Assembly: GCF_035194505.1 (NCBI RefSeq)
Contig: NZ_CP136573.1
Span: 2,219,001-2,283,000, forward strand
DNA from: Erythrobacter sp.
GTDB lineage: Bacteria; Pseudomonadota; Alphaproteobacteria; Sphingomonadales; Sphingomonadaceae
Direction: 5' to 3'
Length of the DNA: 64,000 nt
Shown here: in pieces, positions 44,279 through 52,425 of the stretch
Position numbering within the stretch: the first letter of the stretch is position 1
Layout: each line of letters starts with the position of its first letter
Notes under the pieces: generated by a model
Database searches by the model: none
Seen by the model: only the letters and a program-made list of their open reading frames with translations
What the model was told of the DNA's origin: nothing
Position numbers and translations under genes: made by a program

Positions 44279-46045
44279 CTAGCCGTAGAGCCTGAGATCG
44301 ACGGGGGTCGCCGCGCTCCCGCCGCTCCCGCCGCTCCCGCTGCGGCCTACGCCGGTGAACAGCGATGTGCGTTCGGTCAGGCGGTCCACTTCCTGCTTGA
44401 GCATTTCGCTCGCCGCGCTCGATTCCTCGGCCATGGCGGCGTTCTGCTGGGTGGCGTGTTCGAGGCTCGAGATCGCCGCGTCCACCTCGTTGAGGCTGCT
44501 CGCCTGCGCCTGCGAGGCCTCGGCCAGCTGTTCCACCCGTTGGCCGACGCGGTCGATGATCTCCACCATGTCGCGCAAGGCATTGCCCGATGAGGCGACC
44601 TGCTGCGAGCCATTGGCGATGCTCTCGGCGCTCTTGGCCATCAGCTGCTGGATCGCGGTCACCGCTTCAGAGGACCGCTGCGCCAGCGCGCGCACTTCCG
44701 TGGCGACCACGCCGAAGCCCTTGCCCGCCTCGCCCGCGCGGGTCGCCTCCACCCCGGCATTGAGCGCGAGGATATTGGTCTGGAAGGCGATGTTCTGGAT
44801 CATGTTGGTGATGTTGCCGACTTCGGTGAAGGAGGCCTGGATCTGCGCCATGGCCTCGCCCGCCGACTCCACGATCTCGCGGTTGCGCGCTGCGTTCTGA
44901 CGCGCCAGCGCGACTTCAGCATTGGTCTGCTGCGCCAGTTCCGAGCTCGACTGGATGGTCTGGTTGGTCTGCTGCAAGGCGGCCGCCGATTCTTCCAGCG
45001 TCGCCGCCTGCCGCGCGGTGCGCTCCGACAGGTCGGCGGCGGCCTCGTTCACATCGCCCGCGCTGTGATGGATTTCCTGCGCCGAGCCGACCACGGAGAG
45101 AATCAGCTCCTTGAGCGCGGCCTGGGCCTGGTTGAAGTCCATGCGGATGCCCTTGTAGTCTTCCGCGAAATATTCCTGGATCGGGTGATCGAGATCGCCC
45201 GAAGCCATCGCCGTCAGCCGATCGCGCAGCACCCCCACCACGCGGCGGCGCTCCTGATCGGCCTCGCGCGCTGCAATCGCGCTCTTGCGGAAGGTCTCGA
45301 TCGCGCGGGTCATGGTGCCGATCTCGTTGTTGTCGTGCTCGATCCGGCGGCCCGCGTCGAGATCGCCGCCGGCCATGCGCTCCATCGTATCGGCGGTGCT
45401 GACCAGCGGTTCGATCACCTTGCGGCGCAGCAGCGTGATCGCCGCCGCCACTCCGGCAAACACGATCAGCACCGCCAGCGAGAGGAAGCCGGCGATGGTG
45501 GTGAGGGTCCATTCGGCGCTCTGGGCGAGATCGCTCTGGTGCCGCGCCGCGCCGGTGACCAGCGCGTCGATCCGCTCGCGGTGCCGTTCGTAGACCGTGT
45601 CGAGTTCGGCCATCGCCTGCTGCTGGGCGGCCCCGTCGCCCGCGCGCGCGGCGGGGATCAGGCGCTGCTCGGCGATCTGCCAGAAGGCCTCGCCGTCCTG
45701 CGACACCGTGAGCGCCAGGCCTTGCTTGAGATTCGCATCGAGATCCGAGGCGGCCCAGTGATCGGCCCGTTTGCGCCAGTCGGCCTTCAGCGCGGCGAGC
45801 TTTTCGGCATAGGCATCAGCCTTGCCCGGCGCGCGCACGAGGAGATTGGCGATCATGTAGGATTCGACCAGATAGGACGGCGGCGGCAGGATATCCGCGT
45901 TGAAATCGTTGAGCTGCTGGTTCACGCGGTGCATCTCGCCGCCGAAGCGGATCTGGTTGATGCCGAAACCGCTGAGCGCGATGACGACGGCAAGCAGGGC
46001 GACAAGGGCGATCCCGGCTTTACGGCTGATCTGCTGGATATTCAT
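44279..46045 (-). CDS. Methyl-accepting chemotaxis protein
   Basis: 588 residues. Membrane segment 1 at about 12-30, a periplasmic helical bundle about 31-185 (4-helix-type, with KADAYAEKLAALKADWRKR-like heptads), segment 2 about 186-212, HAMP domain, then a long coiled coil. The kinase-control tip reads NAGVEATRAGEAGKGFGVVATEVRALAQRS (in parts: ATRAGEAGKGFGVVATEVR), slightly off the usual NAAVEAARAGE. C-terminal Gly/Ser-rich tail lacks a CheR-binding pentapeptide. It signals to a CheA/CheW complex; no che gene lies in the window. Confidence 0.95.
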   Translation of the reverse strand: MNIQQISRKAGIALVALLAVVIALSGFGINQIRFGGEMHRVNQQLNDFNADILPPPSYLVESYMIANLLVRAPGKADAYAEKLAALKADWRKRADHWAASDLDANLKQGLALTVSQDGEAFWQIAEQRLIPAARAGDGAAQQQAMAELDTVYERHRERIDALVTGAARHQSDLAQSAEWTLTTIAGFLSLAVLIVFAGVAAAITLLRRKVIEPLVSTADTMERMAGGDLDAGRRIEHDNNEIGTMTRAIETFRKSAIAAREADQERRRVVGVLRDRLTAMASGDLDHPIQEYFAEDYKGIRMDFNQAQAALKELILSVVGSAQEIHHSAGDVNEAAADLSERTARQAATLEESAAALQQTNQTIQSSSELAQQTNAEVALARQNAARNREIVESAGEAMAQIQASFTEVGNITNMIQNIAFQTNILALNAGVEATRAGEAGKGFGVVATEVRALAQRSSEAVTAIQQLMAKSAESIANGSQQVASSGNALRDMVEIIDRVGQRVEQLAEASQAQASSLNEVDAAISSLEHATQQNAAMAEESSAASEMLKQEVDRLTERTSLFTGVGRSGSGGSGGSAATPVDLRLYG

Positions 46046-46298
46046 GGGCGTCCGGTGCGGTTCTCGTTCGGGGCGAGACGCATAGGGCAGGGCGGTCTAA
46101 CGCTTCGCCACCCCGGCCTAGGCGGCATCCGCGAGCGCGCTTTAGGAAAAGCGCAAGCTTTTGGGCGCCTTGGCGATCATCGGGTGGACGCCGCAAAAGG
46201 CTTATTCGCGGCCGGATTTCTGCTATGATGGAGCCTGTCTCCCGAACCGGGAGAAAGGCGTCGCACAACCGGGTCGGCAAGTCTGGAAGGACAGGCAG

Positions 46299-46739
46299 AT
46301 GAAGGTCGAACACGGCACGCTGGTGATGGTTGCGGACGGAGCGAAACTGCTCCTCTTCCGCAACGAAGGGGATGCGACATACCCCGTCCTTGAAACCCTC
46401 CTGTCCGAACGGCAGGACAATCCCCCGGCGCATGAACAGGGCACGGATGCCCCCGGCCGCAGCTTCGCCAGCACCGGCGCGGCGCGCAGCAGTTACGAGG
46501 AAACCGACAGGCACCGGCTGGCCGAGGATGCCTTTGCGCACCACGCCGCGGCGGTTCTCGAAGATGCGGCGGTCGCCCGGCCCGATGCGGGAATCGTGGT
46601 CGTCGCCGCGCCGCACACGCTGGGCGAGATGCGCAAGGCCTATGGCCGCGCGGTCAGGGCAAGGCTGGTGGCGGAAATCGACAAGGATCTTGCCGATCAT
46701 CCGACCGATGACGTGATCGCCGCGCTGGCAGCGCACTGA
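46299..46739 (+). CDS. Host attachment-type protein (baeRF family)
   Basis: 146 residues from ATG 46299 with AAGGA 7 bases upstream. The N terminus GTLVMVADGAKLLLFRNEG and the later TGAARSSYEETDRHRLAEDAF are typical of the family named after Agrobacterium attachment protein (PF10116-like, related to bacterial/archaeal eRF1 release-factor domains). Actual role in sphingomonads is unknown, and the attachment label reflects a mutant phenotype elsewhere. Stand-alone gene between the chemoreceptor and the ribonucleotide reductase region. Confidence 0.85.
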   Translation: MKVEHGTLVMVADGAKLLLFRNEGDATYPVLETLLSERQDNPPAHEQGTDAPGRSFASTGAARSSYEETDRHRLAEDAFAHHAAAVLEDAAVARPDAGIVVVAAPHTLGEMRKAYGRAVRARLVAEIDKDLADHPTDDVIAALAAH

Positions 46740-47226
46740 CGCAGCAGACCCCTGCCGGACGCAACAATCATGCGGCCGCGCATGCAAAAGATTCACGGGT
46801 GGATTCGAATGATTCACTCCCCATATTTTTCTTCACAGATTCAATTTGGGGCTTGCAGGGTCCGCGACTCAAGCTTTGTCCACGCGTCGCGGGTTTGTGA
46901 CGGGGTGATGACGGCCCCGGAATGGTAACTAGGTGATTAATCCCCCGTTGACGGGACCTGCGGCCTGATTCATCATCTAGTGGTTCGGCGCAAATCGGAC
47001 CCCCAAGCCTTGGTGATTTTCCCTCTCCCCTCAACCGGGGCCTCGGGGGAAGAGTCGCCGGATCGGGGGGCTTATCCGGGGCGCGTCGGGAGGCGAAAGC
47101 AGCGCAGCCTGTGGACCCCCTTGGGGACATCCTGTTGGCCAGTCTGTGGATCGTCCTGTATAGAACAGAATCGGAACATTGGCCTTGTGCCGGGTTGTGA
47201 TTCGGGGGACACAAGTGGGGCAAGCG
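46740..47226. promoter_or_regulatory. nrdA: 487-base control region upstream of nrdA
   Basis: No convincing protein gene. It contains a promoter (TTGGCC 47135-47140, 18-base spacer, TATAGA 47159-47164) and DnaA-box-like sequences: TTGTCCACG at 46876-46884 and, on the other strand, TGTGGACCC at 47110 and TGTGGATCG at 47145. The last lies inside the promoter spacer. A weak NrdR-like half site (ATCTAGTG, 46975-46982) is also visible. Together they suggest cell-cycle or dNTP control of the reductase genes. Confidence 0.5.
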
Positions 47227-49257
47227 ATGGAATTCAAGGCAGGCGACGGCGTGACAGACGAAGTGCTCAATGATGCCGTGACAGGGACGGGCGTGACAGC
47301 GCCGGTGAAGGAAAAGAAAGCCGTGACCATGAAGACGAGTGATGCAGGTTCGGACGCGCTGATCGCCGCCAAGGCGACCGAGGCGCTGGCCGGCGCGATG
47401 GTCGAGGCGGCCAAGGAAGCGGCCGCCAATGCCTCTGGGACCGACAGCAAGAAGGTCAATGATCGCCGCTTTACCATCGTCACCGATGCGAGCCGCGATG
47501 ATCGCCTGACCGAATTCGGCAAGGACACCCTGACCGATCGCTACCTGCTGCCCGGCGAGGTCTATCAGGACCTCTTCGCCCGCGTGGCCGATGCCTATGC
47601 CGACGATCAGGATCACGCCCAGCGGCTCTACGACTACATCTCGAACCTGTGGTTCATGCCGGCGACCCCGGTGCTCTCGAACGGCGGCACCAATCGCGGC
47701 CTGCCGATCTCGTGCTACCTCAATTCGGTGTCGGACAGCCTCGAAGGCATCGTCGGCACCTGGAACGAGAACGTGTGGCTGGCCTCGAAGGGCGGCGGCA
47801 TCGGCACCTATTGGGGCAATGTCCGCGGCATCGGCGAGCCGGTCGGCCTCAACGGCAAGACCAGCGGCATCATTCCCTTCGTGCGCGTGATGGACAGCCT
47901 CACGCTGGCGATCTCGCAGGGCTCGCTGCGCCGCGGTTCGGCCGCGTGCTATCTCGACATCTCGCACCCGGAGATCGAGGAGTTCCTCGAAATCCGCAAG
48001 CCGAGCGGCGACTTCAACCGCAAGGCGCTGAACCTGCACCACGGCGTGCTCGTCACCGACGAGTTCATGGAAGCCGTGCGCGAAGGCGCCGAGTTCGAAC
48101 TGAAGAGCCCCAAGGACGGCTCGGTGCGCGGCACGGTGGATGCCCGCTCGCTGTTCCAGAAGCTGGTCGAAACCCGCCTTGCCACGGGTGAGCCCTACAT
48201 CGTCTTCAACGACACCGTAAACCGCATGATGCCCAAGCATCACCGCGATCTCGGCCTCAAGGTCTCGACCTCGAACCTGTGCTCGGAAATCACCCTGCCG
48301 ACCGGGATCGACCACCTCGGCAATGATCGCACCGCGGTGTGCTGCCTCTCCTCGCTCAACCTCGAAACCTGGGACGAGTGGAACGGCGACAAGCAGTTCA
48401 TCGAGGACGTGATGCGCTTCCTCGACAACGTGCTGCAGGACTATATCGACCGCGCGCCGGACGAGATGGCCCGCGCCAAGTATTCTGCCGCGCGCGAGCG
48501 TTCGGTCGGCCTCGGGGTGATGGGCTTCCACTCCTACTTGCAGCAGAAGGCCATCGCGATGGAAAGCGCGATGGCCAAGGCTGTGAACCTCAAGATGTTC
48601 AAGCATATCCACGCCAAGGCATCGGAAGCCTCGATGCTGCTGGCGCAGGAGCGCGGGCCGTGCCCCGATGCCGCTGACATGGGCGCGATGGAGCGGTTCA
48701 GCTGCAAGATGGCGATCGCGCCGACCGCGTCGATCTCGATCATCTGCGGCGGCACCTCGGCCTGCATCGAGCCGATCCCGGCCAACATCTACACCCACAA
48801 GACCCTCTCGGGCAGCTTCATCGTGCGCAATCCGTATCTGGAAAAGCTGCTCGAGAAGAAGGCCAAGAACTCGACCAACGTGTGGAACTCGATCCTCGAA
48901 CGCGGCGGTTCGGTGCAGCACCTCGACTTCCTGACGCCGGAGGAAAAGGCGGTCTACAAGACCAGCTTCGAGATCGACCAGCGCTGGCTGCTCGAATTCG
49001 CGGCCGACCGCACGCCCTTCATCGATCAGGCCCAGTCGCTGAACCTGTTCATCCCCGCCGATGTCGACAAGTGGGATCTGATGATGCTGCACTACCAGGC
49101 GTGGGAAAAGGGCATCAAGTCGCTCTACTACCTGCGCTCCAAGTCTGTGCAGCGCGCCGGCTTCGTCGGCGGGGTGGAGGCGGACAACACGCCCGAAGCG
49201 CCCAAGATCGAACTGAGCGCCGAAACCGATTACGAGGAATGCCTGAGCTGCCAGTAG
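47227..49257 (+). CDS. nrdA: Class I ribonucleotide reductase alpha subunit
   Basis: 676 residues from ATG 47227; TTG 47179 and ATG 47329 are alternatives. The catalytic barrel is complete: NGGTNRGLPISCYLNSVSDS (Cys of the active-site pair), SKGGGIGTYWGNVR, SNLCSEITLP (thiyl/active-site Cys) and the C-terminal shuttle pair CLSCQ. The regulatory ATP-cone (about 90 residues with a V-x-K-R-D-G motif) normally at the N terminus is absent; the lead instead is Ala/Lys-rich linker. It reduces NDPs with NrdB. The cluster is nrdA, small membrane gene, nrdB. Confidence 0.96.
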   Translation: MEFKAGDGVTDEVLNDAVTGTGVTAPVKEKKAVTMKTSDAGSDALIAAKATEALAGAMVEAAKEAAANASGTDSKKVNDRRFTIVTDASRDDRLTEFGKDTLTDRYLLPGEVYQDLFARVADAYADDQDHAQRLYDYISNLWFMPATPVLSNGGTNRGLPISCYLNSVSDSLEGIVGTWNENVWLASKGGGIGTYWGNVRGIGEPVGLNGKTSGIIPFVRVMDSLTLAISQGSLRRGSAACYLDISHPEIEEFLEIRKPSGDFNRKALNLHHGVLVTDEFMEAVREGAEFELKSPKDGSVRGTVDARSLFQKLVETRLATGEPYIVFNDTVNRMMPKHHRDLGLKVSTSNLCSEITLPTGIDHLGNDRTAVCCLSSLNLETWDEWNGDKQFIEDVMRFLDNVLQDYIDRAPDEMARAKYSAARERSVGLGVMGFHSYLQQKAIAMESAMAKAVNLKMFKHIHAKASEASMLLAQERGPCPDAADMGAMERFSCKMAIAPTASISIICGGTSACIEPIPANIYTHKTLSGSFIVRNPYLEKLLEKKAKNSTNVWNSILERGGSVQHLDFLTPEEKAVYKTSFEIDQRWLLEFAADRTPFIDQAQSLNLFIPADVDKWDLMMLHYQAWEKGIKSLYYLRSKSVQRAGFVGGVEADNTPEAPKIELSAETDYEECLSCQ

Positions 49258-49339
49258 GCGGAGCAGGCGCGGGGGCGCGGCGCGGCAGACGCGTCAGCCT
49301 CCGCCGCCTCGGGAATACGCGCAAAGGGGGGTGCCGCGC

Positions 49340-49525
49340 ATGAGTTTGCCGTTCGGATTGGGGATTTTCGGACTTCTGGTCTGCGCCGTGTTCGGCTTCA
49401 ACGCCGTGCGCGAACTGCGCCGCGATGTCCCCGGTCACGCCCACAACGCCGCGATGATCCACATCGCGCTGATCACCATGTTCGCGCCTTTCTGCCTCTA
49501 CGTGCTGATCGCCTACGCGCCCTGA
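49340..49525 (+). CDS. Small two-helix membrane protein between nrdA and nrdB
   Basis: 61 residues from ATG 49340, supported by AAGGGGG about 10 bases before it; a GTG at 49331 is a poorer option. Two hydrophobic segments (about 3-20 and 38-58) flank a basic, His-containing loop (RELRRDVPGHAHNAAMI), so it is a hairpin membrane protein. I recognise no family. It lies 82 bases after nrdA and 100 before nrdB on the same strand, so it probably rides on the same transcript. Confidence 0.7.
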   Translation: MSLPFGLGIFGLLVCAVFGFNAVRELRRDVPGHAHNAAMIHIALITMFAPFCLYVLIAYAP

Positions 49526-49625
49526 CCAATTTCGCGGCCCGCGCGTGAATCCATCGCGCGGCTCGCACCGTAACTGACAAATGCCTATATTGGCCCTGAA
49601 GACATCCAATTGAAGGAAACCGCCG

Positions 49626-50672
49626 ATGTCGCTGCTCGAAGCCCGCTCCACCTACAAGCCCTTCCAGTACCCTTGGGCCTATGACTTCTGGAAGCGCCAG
49701 CAGCAGATCCACTGGATGCCGGAAGAAGTGCCGCTGGGCGAGGATTGCCGCGACTGGGCGCAGAAGATCTCGGAGAACGAGCGCAACCTGCTGACGCAAA
49801 TCTTCCGCTTCTTCACCCAGGCCGATGTCGAGGTGCAGAACTGCTATCACGAAAACTACGGCCGGGTGTTCAAGCCCACCGAAGTGAAGATGATGCTCGC
49901 CGCCTTCTCCAACATGGAGACGGTGCACATCGCGGCCTACTCGCACCTGCTCGACACCATCGGCATGCCCGAGGCGGAATATTCGGCCTTCCTCGAATAT
50001 GAGGAAATGAAGGACAAGCACGACTTCCTGAACCAGTTCGGGGTCGACACGGACGAGGATATCGCCCGCACGCTCGCAGCCTTTGGCGGCTTTACCGAAG
50101 GGCTCCAGCTGTTCGCCTCCTTCGCGATGCTGATGAACTTCCCGCGCTTCAACAAGATGAAGGGCATGGGCCAGATCGTCAGCTGGTCGGTGCGCGATGA
50201 ATCGCTGCACTGCGAAGGCATCATCAAGCTGTTCCACACCTTCTGCGAGGAGCGCCAGTGCCTCACCAAGGCGGTGAAGGAAGACCTGATCGACATCTGC
50301 CAGAAGACCGTGCGTCTGGAGGACAACTTCATCGATCTCGCCTTCGAAATGGGCCCGGTGAACGGCATGAGCGCCAAGGAAATCAAGCGCTACATCCGCT
50401 ACATCGCCGACTGGCGCCTGAAGCAGCTGGGCCTGCAAGAGATCTACATGATCGAGGACCACCCCTTGCCCTGGCTCGCCCCGCTGCTGAACGGCGTGGA
50501 GCACGCAAACTTCTTCGAAACCCGCGCGACCGAGTACTCGAAGGGCGCCACCCGCGGCGACTGGAACACCGTGTGGTCGTCGTTTGACAAGCGCCAGAAG
50601 GCGAAGGCGGTCAACGAGGACGAGGCCGTGGTGGCCGAAGCCGGGCTGTTCGGGGCTGAGGCTGCGGAGTAG
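49626..50672 (+). CDS. nrdB: Class I ribonucleotide reductase beta subunit
   Basis: 348 residues, AGGA 9 bases before the ATG. Diiron ligands are visible in DWAQKISENERN, FFTQADVEVQ, METVHIAAYSHLL and SVRDESLHCEGI; within METVHIAAY the Glu, His and Tyr keep the E-x-x-H-x-x-x-Y spacing of E. coli Glu115, His118, Tyr122, so the tyrosyl radical residue is retained (class Ia/b-type). No ATP-cone is fused to its N terminus either, which matters because some NrdB proteins carry one. Followed by a palindromic repeat. Confidence 0.96.
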   Translation: MSLLEARSTYKPFQYPWAYDFWKRQQQIHWMPEEVPLGEDCRDWAQKISENERNLLTQIFRFFTQADVEVQNCYHENYGRVFKPTEVKMMLAAFSNMETVHIAAYSHLLDTIGMPEAEYSAFLEYEEMKDKHDFLNQFGVDTDEDIARTLAAFGGFTEGLQLFASFAMLMNFPRFNKMKGMGQIVSWSVRDESLHCEGIIKLFHTFCEERQCLTKAVKEDLIDICQKTVRLEDNFIDLAFEMGPVNGMSAKEIKRYIRYIADWRLKQLGLQEIYMIEDHPLPWLAPLLNGVEHANFFETRATEYSKGATRGDWNTVWSSFDKRQKAKAVNEDEAVVAEAGLFGAEAAE

Positions 50673-50685
50673 GTTGGCCCAATTA

Positions 50686-50721
50686 CCCCCCTCCCGCTTG
50701 CGGGAGGGGCTAGGGGTGGGC
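50686..50721 (-). repeat. 36-base palindromic element, left (inverted) copy
   Basis: Its reverse complement begins GCCCACCCCTAG and contains the 22-base hairpin CCCCTCCCGC-AA-GCGGGAGGGG (50688-50709). It matches the copy at 51125-51160 at 35 of 36 positions but points the other way. It begins 13 bases after nrdB and ends 3 bases before the DUF559 stop, so it can also act as a terminator. Confidence 0.85.
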
Positions 50722-50724
50722 ACT

Positions 50725-51084
50725 TTACCTTGACGCCCGCAGCCGCTCCACCTCCGCCCTGATCATCGTGACCACGCCCTCGATATTCGCGTGAACATCG
50801 GCATTGGCGATACGCAGCACGGTGTAGCTATGCTCTGCCATCCATGCGTTGCGCGCCACATCGCGTTCCGGCGCGACATCGTGGCTGAACCCGTCAAGTT
50901 CGATCACCAGCGACAATTCCCGGCATAGAAAGTCCGCGAAGAACGGGCCGAGTGGCATCTGGCGGCTGAACTTAGCGCCGAGCTGGCTGCGCGACAGGTA
51001 GGCCCACAAGGCCCACTCGGCCGGTGTCACCGCATGCCGGAGCGACCGGGCGCGGATCGTATTGCGGGGCTTCCAGGTCGGCAT
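50725..51084 (-). CDS. DUF559 endonuclease-like protein
   Basis: 119 residues. The PD-(D/E)xK-type core is clear: an Asp in FADFLCREL, then ELDG in VIELDGFSHD and the later RNAWMAEHSYTVLRI. DUF559 belongs with the Vsr very-short-patch endonuclease superfamily. It stands between inverted copies of a 36-base palindromic repeat (50686-50721 and 51125-51160), with its stop 3 bases from one copy and its start 40 bases from the other. Such genes are often near REP-like repeats in Proteobacteria; a role in spreading or processing the repeat is inference. Confidence 0.88.
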   Translation of the reverse strand: MPTWKPRNTIRARSLRHAVTPAEWALWAYLSRSQLGAKFSRQMPLGPFFADFLCRELSLVIELDGFSHDVAPERDVARNAWMAEHSYTVLRIANADVHANIEGVVTMIRAEVERLRASR

Positions 51085-51124
51085 TTCAAAAGCTTATGCC
51101 TATGGGTGCGGGAGATCAAGAAGG

Positions 51125-51160
51125 GCCCACCCCTAACCCCTCCCGCAAGCGGGAGGGGGG
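51125..51160 (+). repeat. 36-base palindromic element, right copy
   Basis: Begins GCCCACCCCTAA and includes the hairpin CCCCTCCCGC-AA-GCGGGAGGGG (51137-51158). Differs from the left copy at one position. A different short hairpin, CTCCCC-CGC-GGGGAG, lies 54 bases further on (51214-51228). Confidence 0.85.
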
Positions 51161-51275
51161 ATATCAGCGCCAATAAACCCCGAGGGTGGGCAAACTCCCC
51201 AACACATGCCACACTCCCCCGCGGGGAGCAGGAGCGCAGGCGCGCAAGCCTACGCGCACTGGGGGGAGACACATC

Positions 51276-52187
51276 ATGCCGGGGCCACTCAATCGCCGCG
51301 CGCGTACGCTTGAGGAAGCCGCGCTCAACATGGGGGCGCTCTATGCTGGCGCGCCGCAGGTCCACTTCCGGCCGCTCGTAACGCAGCCCGGCGATGTCTA
51401 CATCACCTCCTGGGCCAAGAGCGGCACCACGCTGATGCAGCAGATGTTCCACCAGATCCGCATGGTGGCGGCAACCGGCGCGGGGGACATGGACTTCGAC
51501 GATATCTCCCGCATGACCCCGTGGGAAGACACCGCGCTCCCGCTCGATTTCGACATGAATGTCGCCCAGCGTGCGCAGCCCCGCGGCTTCAAGTCGCACC
51601 GCGAATACGAGCGCCTGCCCTCGGGCGCCCGCTTCATCGTCACCCTGCGCGATCCCAAGGAGACCTTCGTCTCCTATTATCGCTTCCTTGATGGCTGGCA
51701 TATCGAGCCGGGCAGCATCCCGATCGAGGACTTCTACCCCATGTGGCTGGGCGGCGGGCCGGGCGGGTGCGATTATGCAACCCATTTGCTGAGCTGGTAT
51801 GCGCGGGCCGACGCGCCCGATACGCTGCTCGCCACCTATCGCTGGGCCGCGAAGAACCGCGCGGCGATGATCGCGCGCATGACGGAGTTCCTCGGCCTGT
51901 CGCTGACGCCGGAACAGGCGGCGATCGTGCTCGACATGACTTCGCGCGATTTCATGCACGCGCACAAGGACCGCTTCGACGATGCGATGTTCTGCAAGGT
52001 GCTGGAGGAGCGGATCGGGGTTCCGGCGGCGAGCGATTCGAGCAAGGTGCAGGCGGTCGCCAGCGATGCGGGCGCGGTGCCGCCCGTGATTGCCGAAAAG
52101 ATCGACGCCATGTGGGCCGAGCGGATCGCTCCGGTGACGGGGCACGCGGATTTCGCGAGCCTTGCCGCGGCGCTCGATCCGGCCTGA
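51276..52187 (+). CDS. Sulfotransferase domain protein
   Basis: 303 residues from ATG 51276 with GGAG 8 bases before. PAPS-binding 5'-phosphosulfate loop TSWAKSGTTLMQQM (cf. YPKSGTTW) and 3'-phosphate region TLRDPKETFVSYYRFLDG are intact, with a later NRAAMIARMTEFLGL. It would move sulfate from PAPS to a hydroxyl or amine acceptor. It is of the eukaryotic-cytosolic-like class seen in some marine and soil bacteria. PAPS-forming genes are not nearby. The acceptor is unknown. Confidence 0.9.
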   Translation: MPGPLNRRARTLEEAALNMGALYAGAPQVHFRPLVTQPGDVYITSWAKSGTTLMQQMFHQIRMVAATGAGDMDFDDISRMTPWEDTALPLDFDMNVAQRAQPRGFKSHREYERLPSGARFIVTLRDPKETFVSYYRFLDGWHIEPGSIPIEDFYPMWLGGGPGGCDYATHLLSWYARADAPDTLLATYRWAAKNRAAMIARMTEFLGLSLTPEQAAIVLDMTSRDFMHAHKDRFDDAMFCKVLEERIGVPAASDSSKVQAVASDAGAVPPVIAEKIDAMWAERIAPVTGHADFASLAAALDPA

Positions 52188-52390
52188 GGGAGCGCTGCGC
52201 GGCTTTCCTACCGCAGGTCGGGGGACTACGAGAGAGCAGCAAAACCGCCCTGCGCGATGTTTTTTCCGCGTGAAACATGGCCGGTTTGTGTAAAATCAGT
52301 AGCTTACCTCAAAAACAGCCGGTTTCAGGCCCCTTCCAGACCCCCGCTAGACCCCCTCTAGCCCCGGTTTGACCCCCTGATGGGTGCGAT

Positions 52391-52404
52391 TTGACCTCGC
52401 TCAA
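52391..52404. promoter_or_regulatory. FNR/FixK-like site before the DUF465 gene
   Basis: TTGACCTCGCTCAA has the TTGAC-N4-(C/G)TCAA form of FNR/FixK boxes and lies 55 bases before the next start codon. A CTAGG-rich stretch precedes it. Confidence 0.4.
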
Positions 52405-52425
52405 ATACCCGCTTGGCAACAACTC

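Noticed and set aside
46299..46739. Host-interaction locus
   Set aside because: Only the family name suggests this; no secretion signal or linked virulence genes.
50686..51160. Conventional insertion sequence
   Set aside because: No transposase-like catalytic residues of known IS families, and no target duplication could be seen at the borders.
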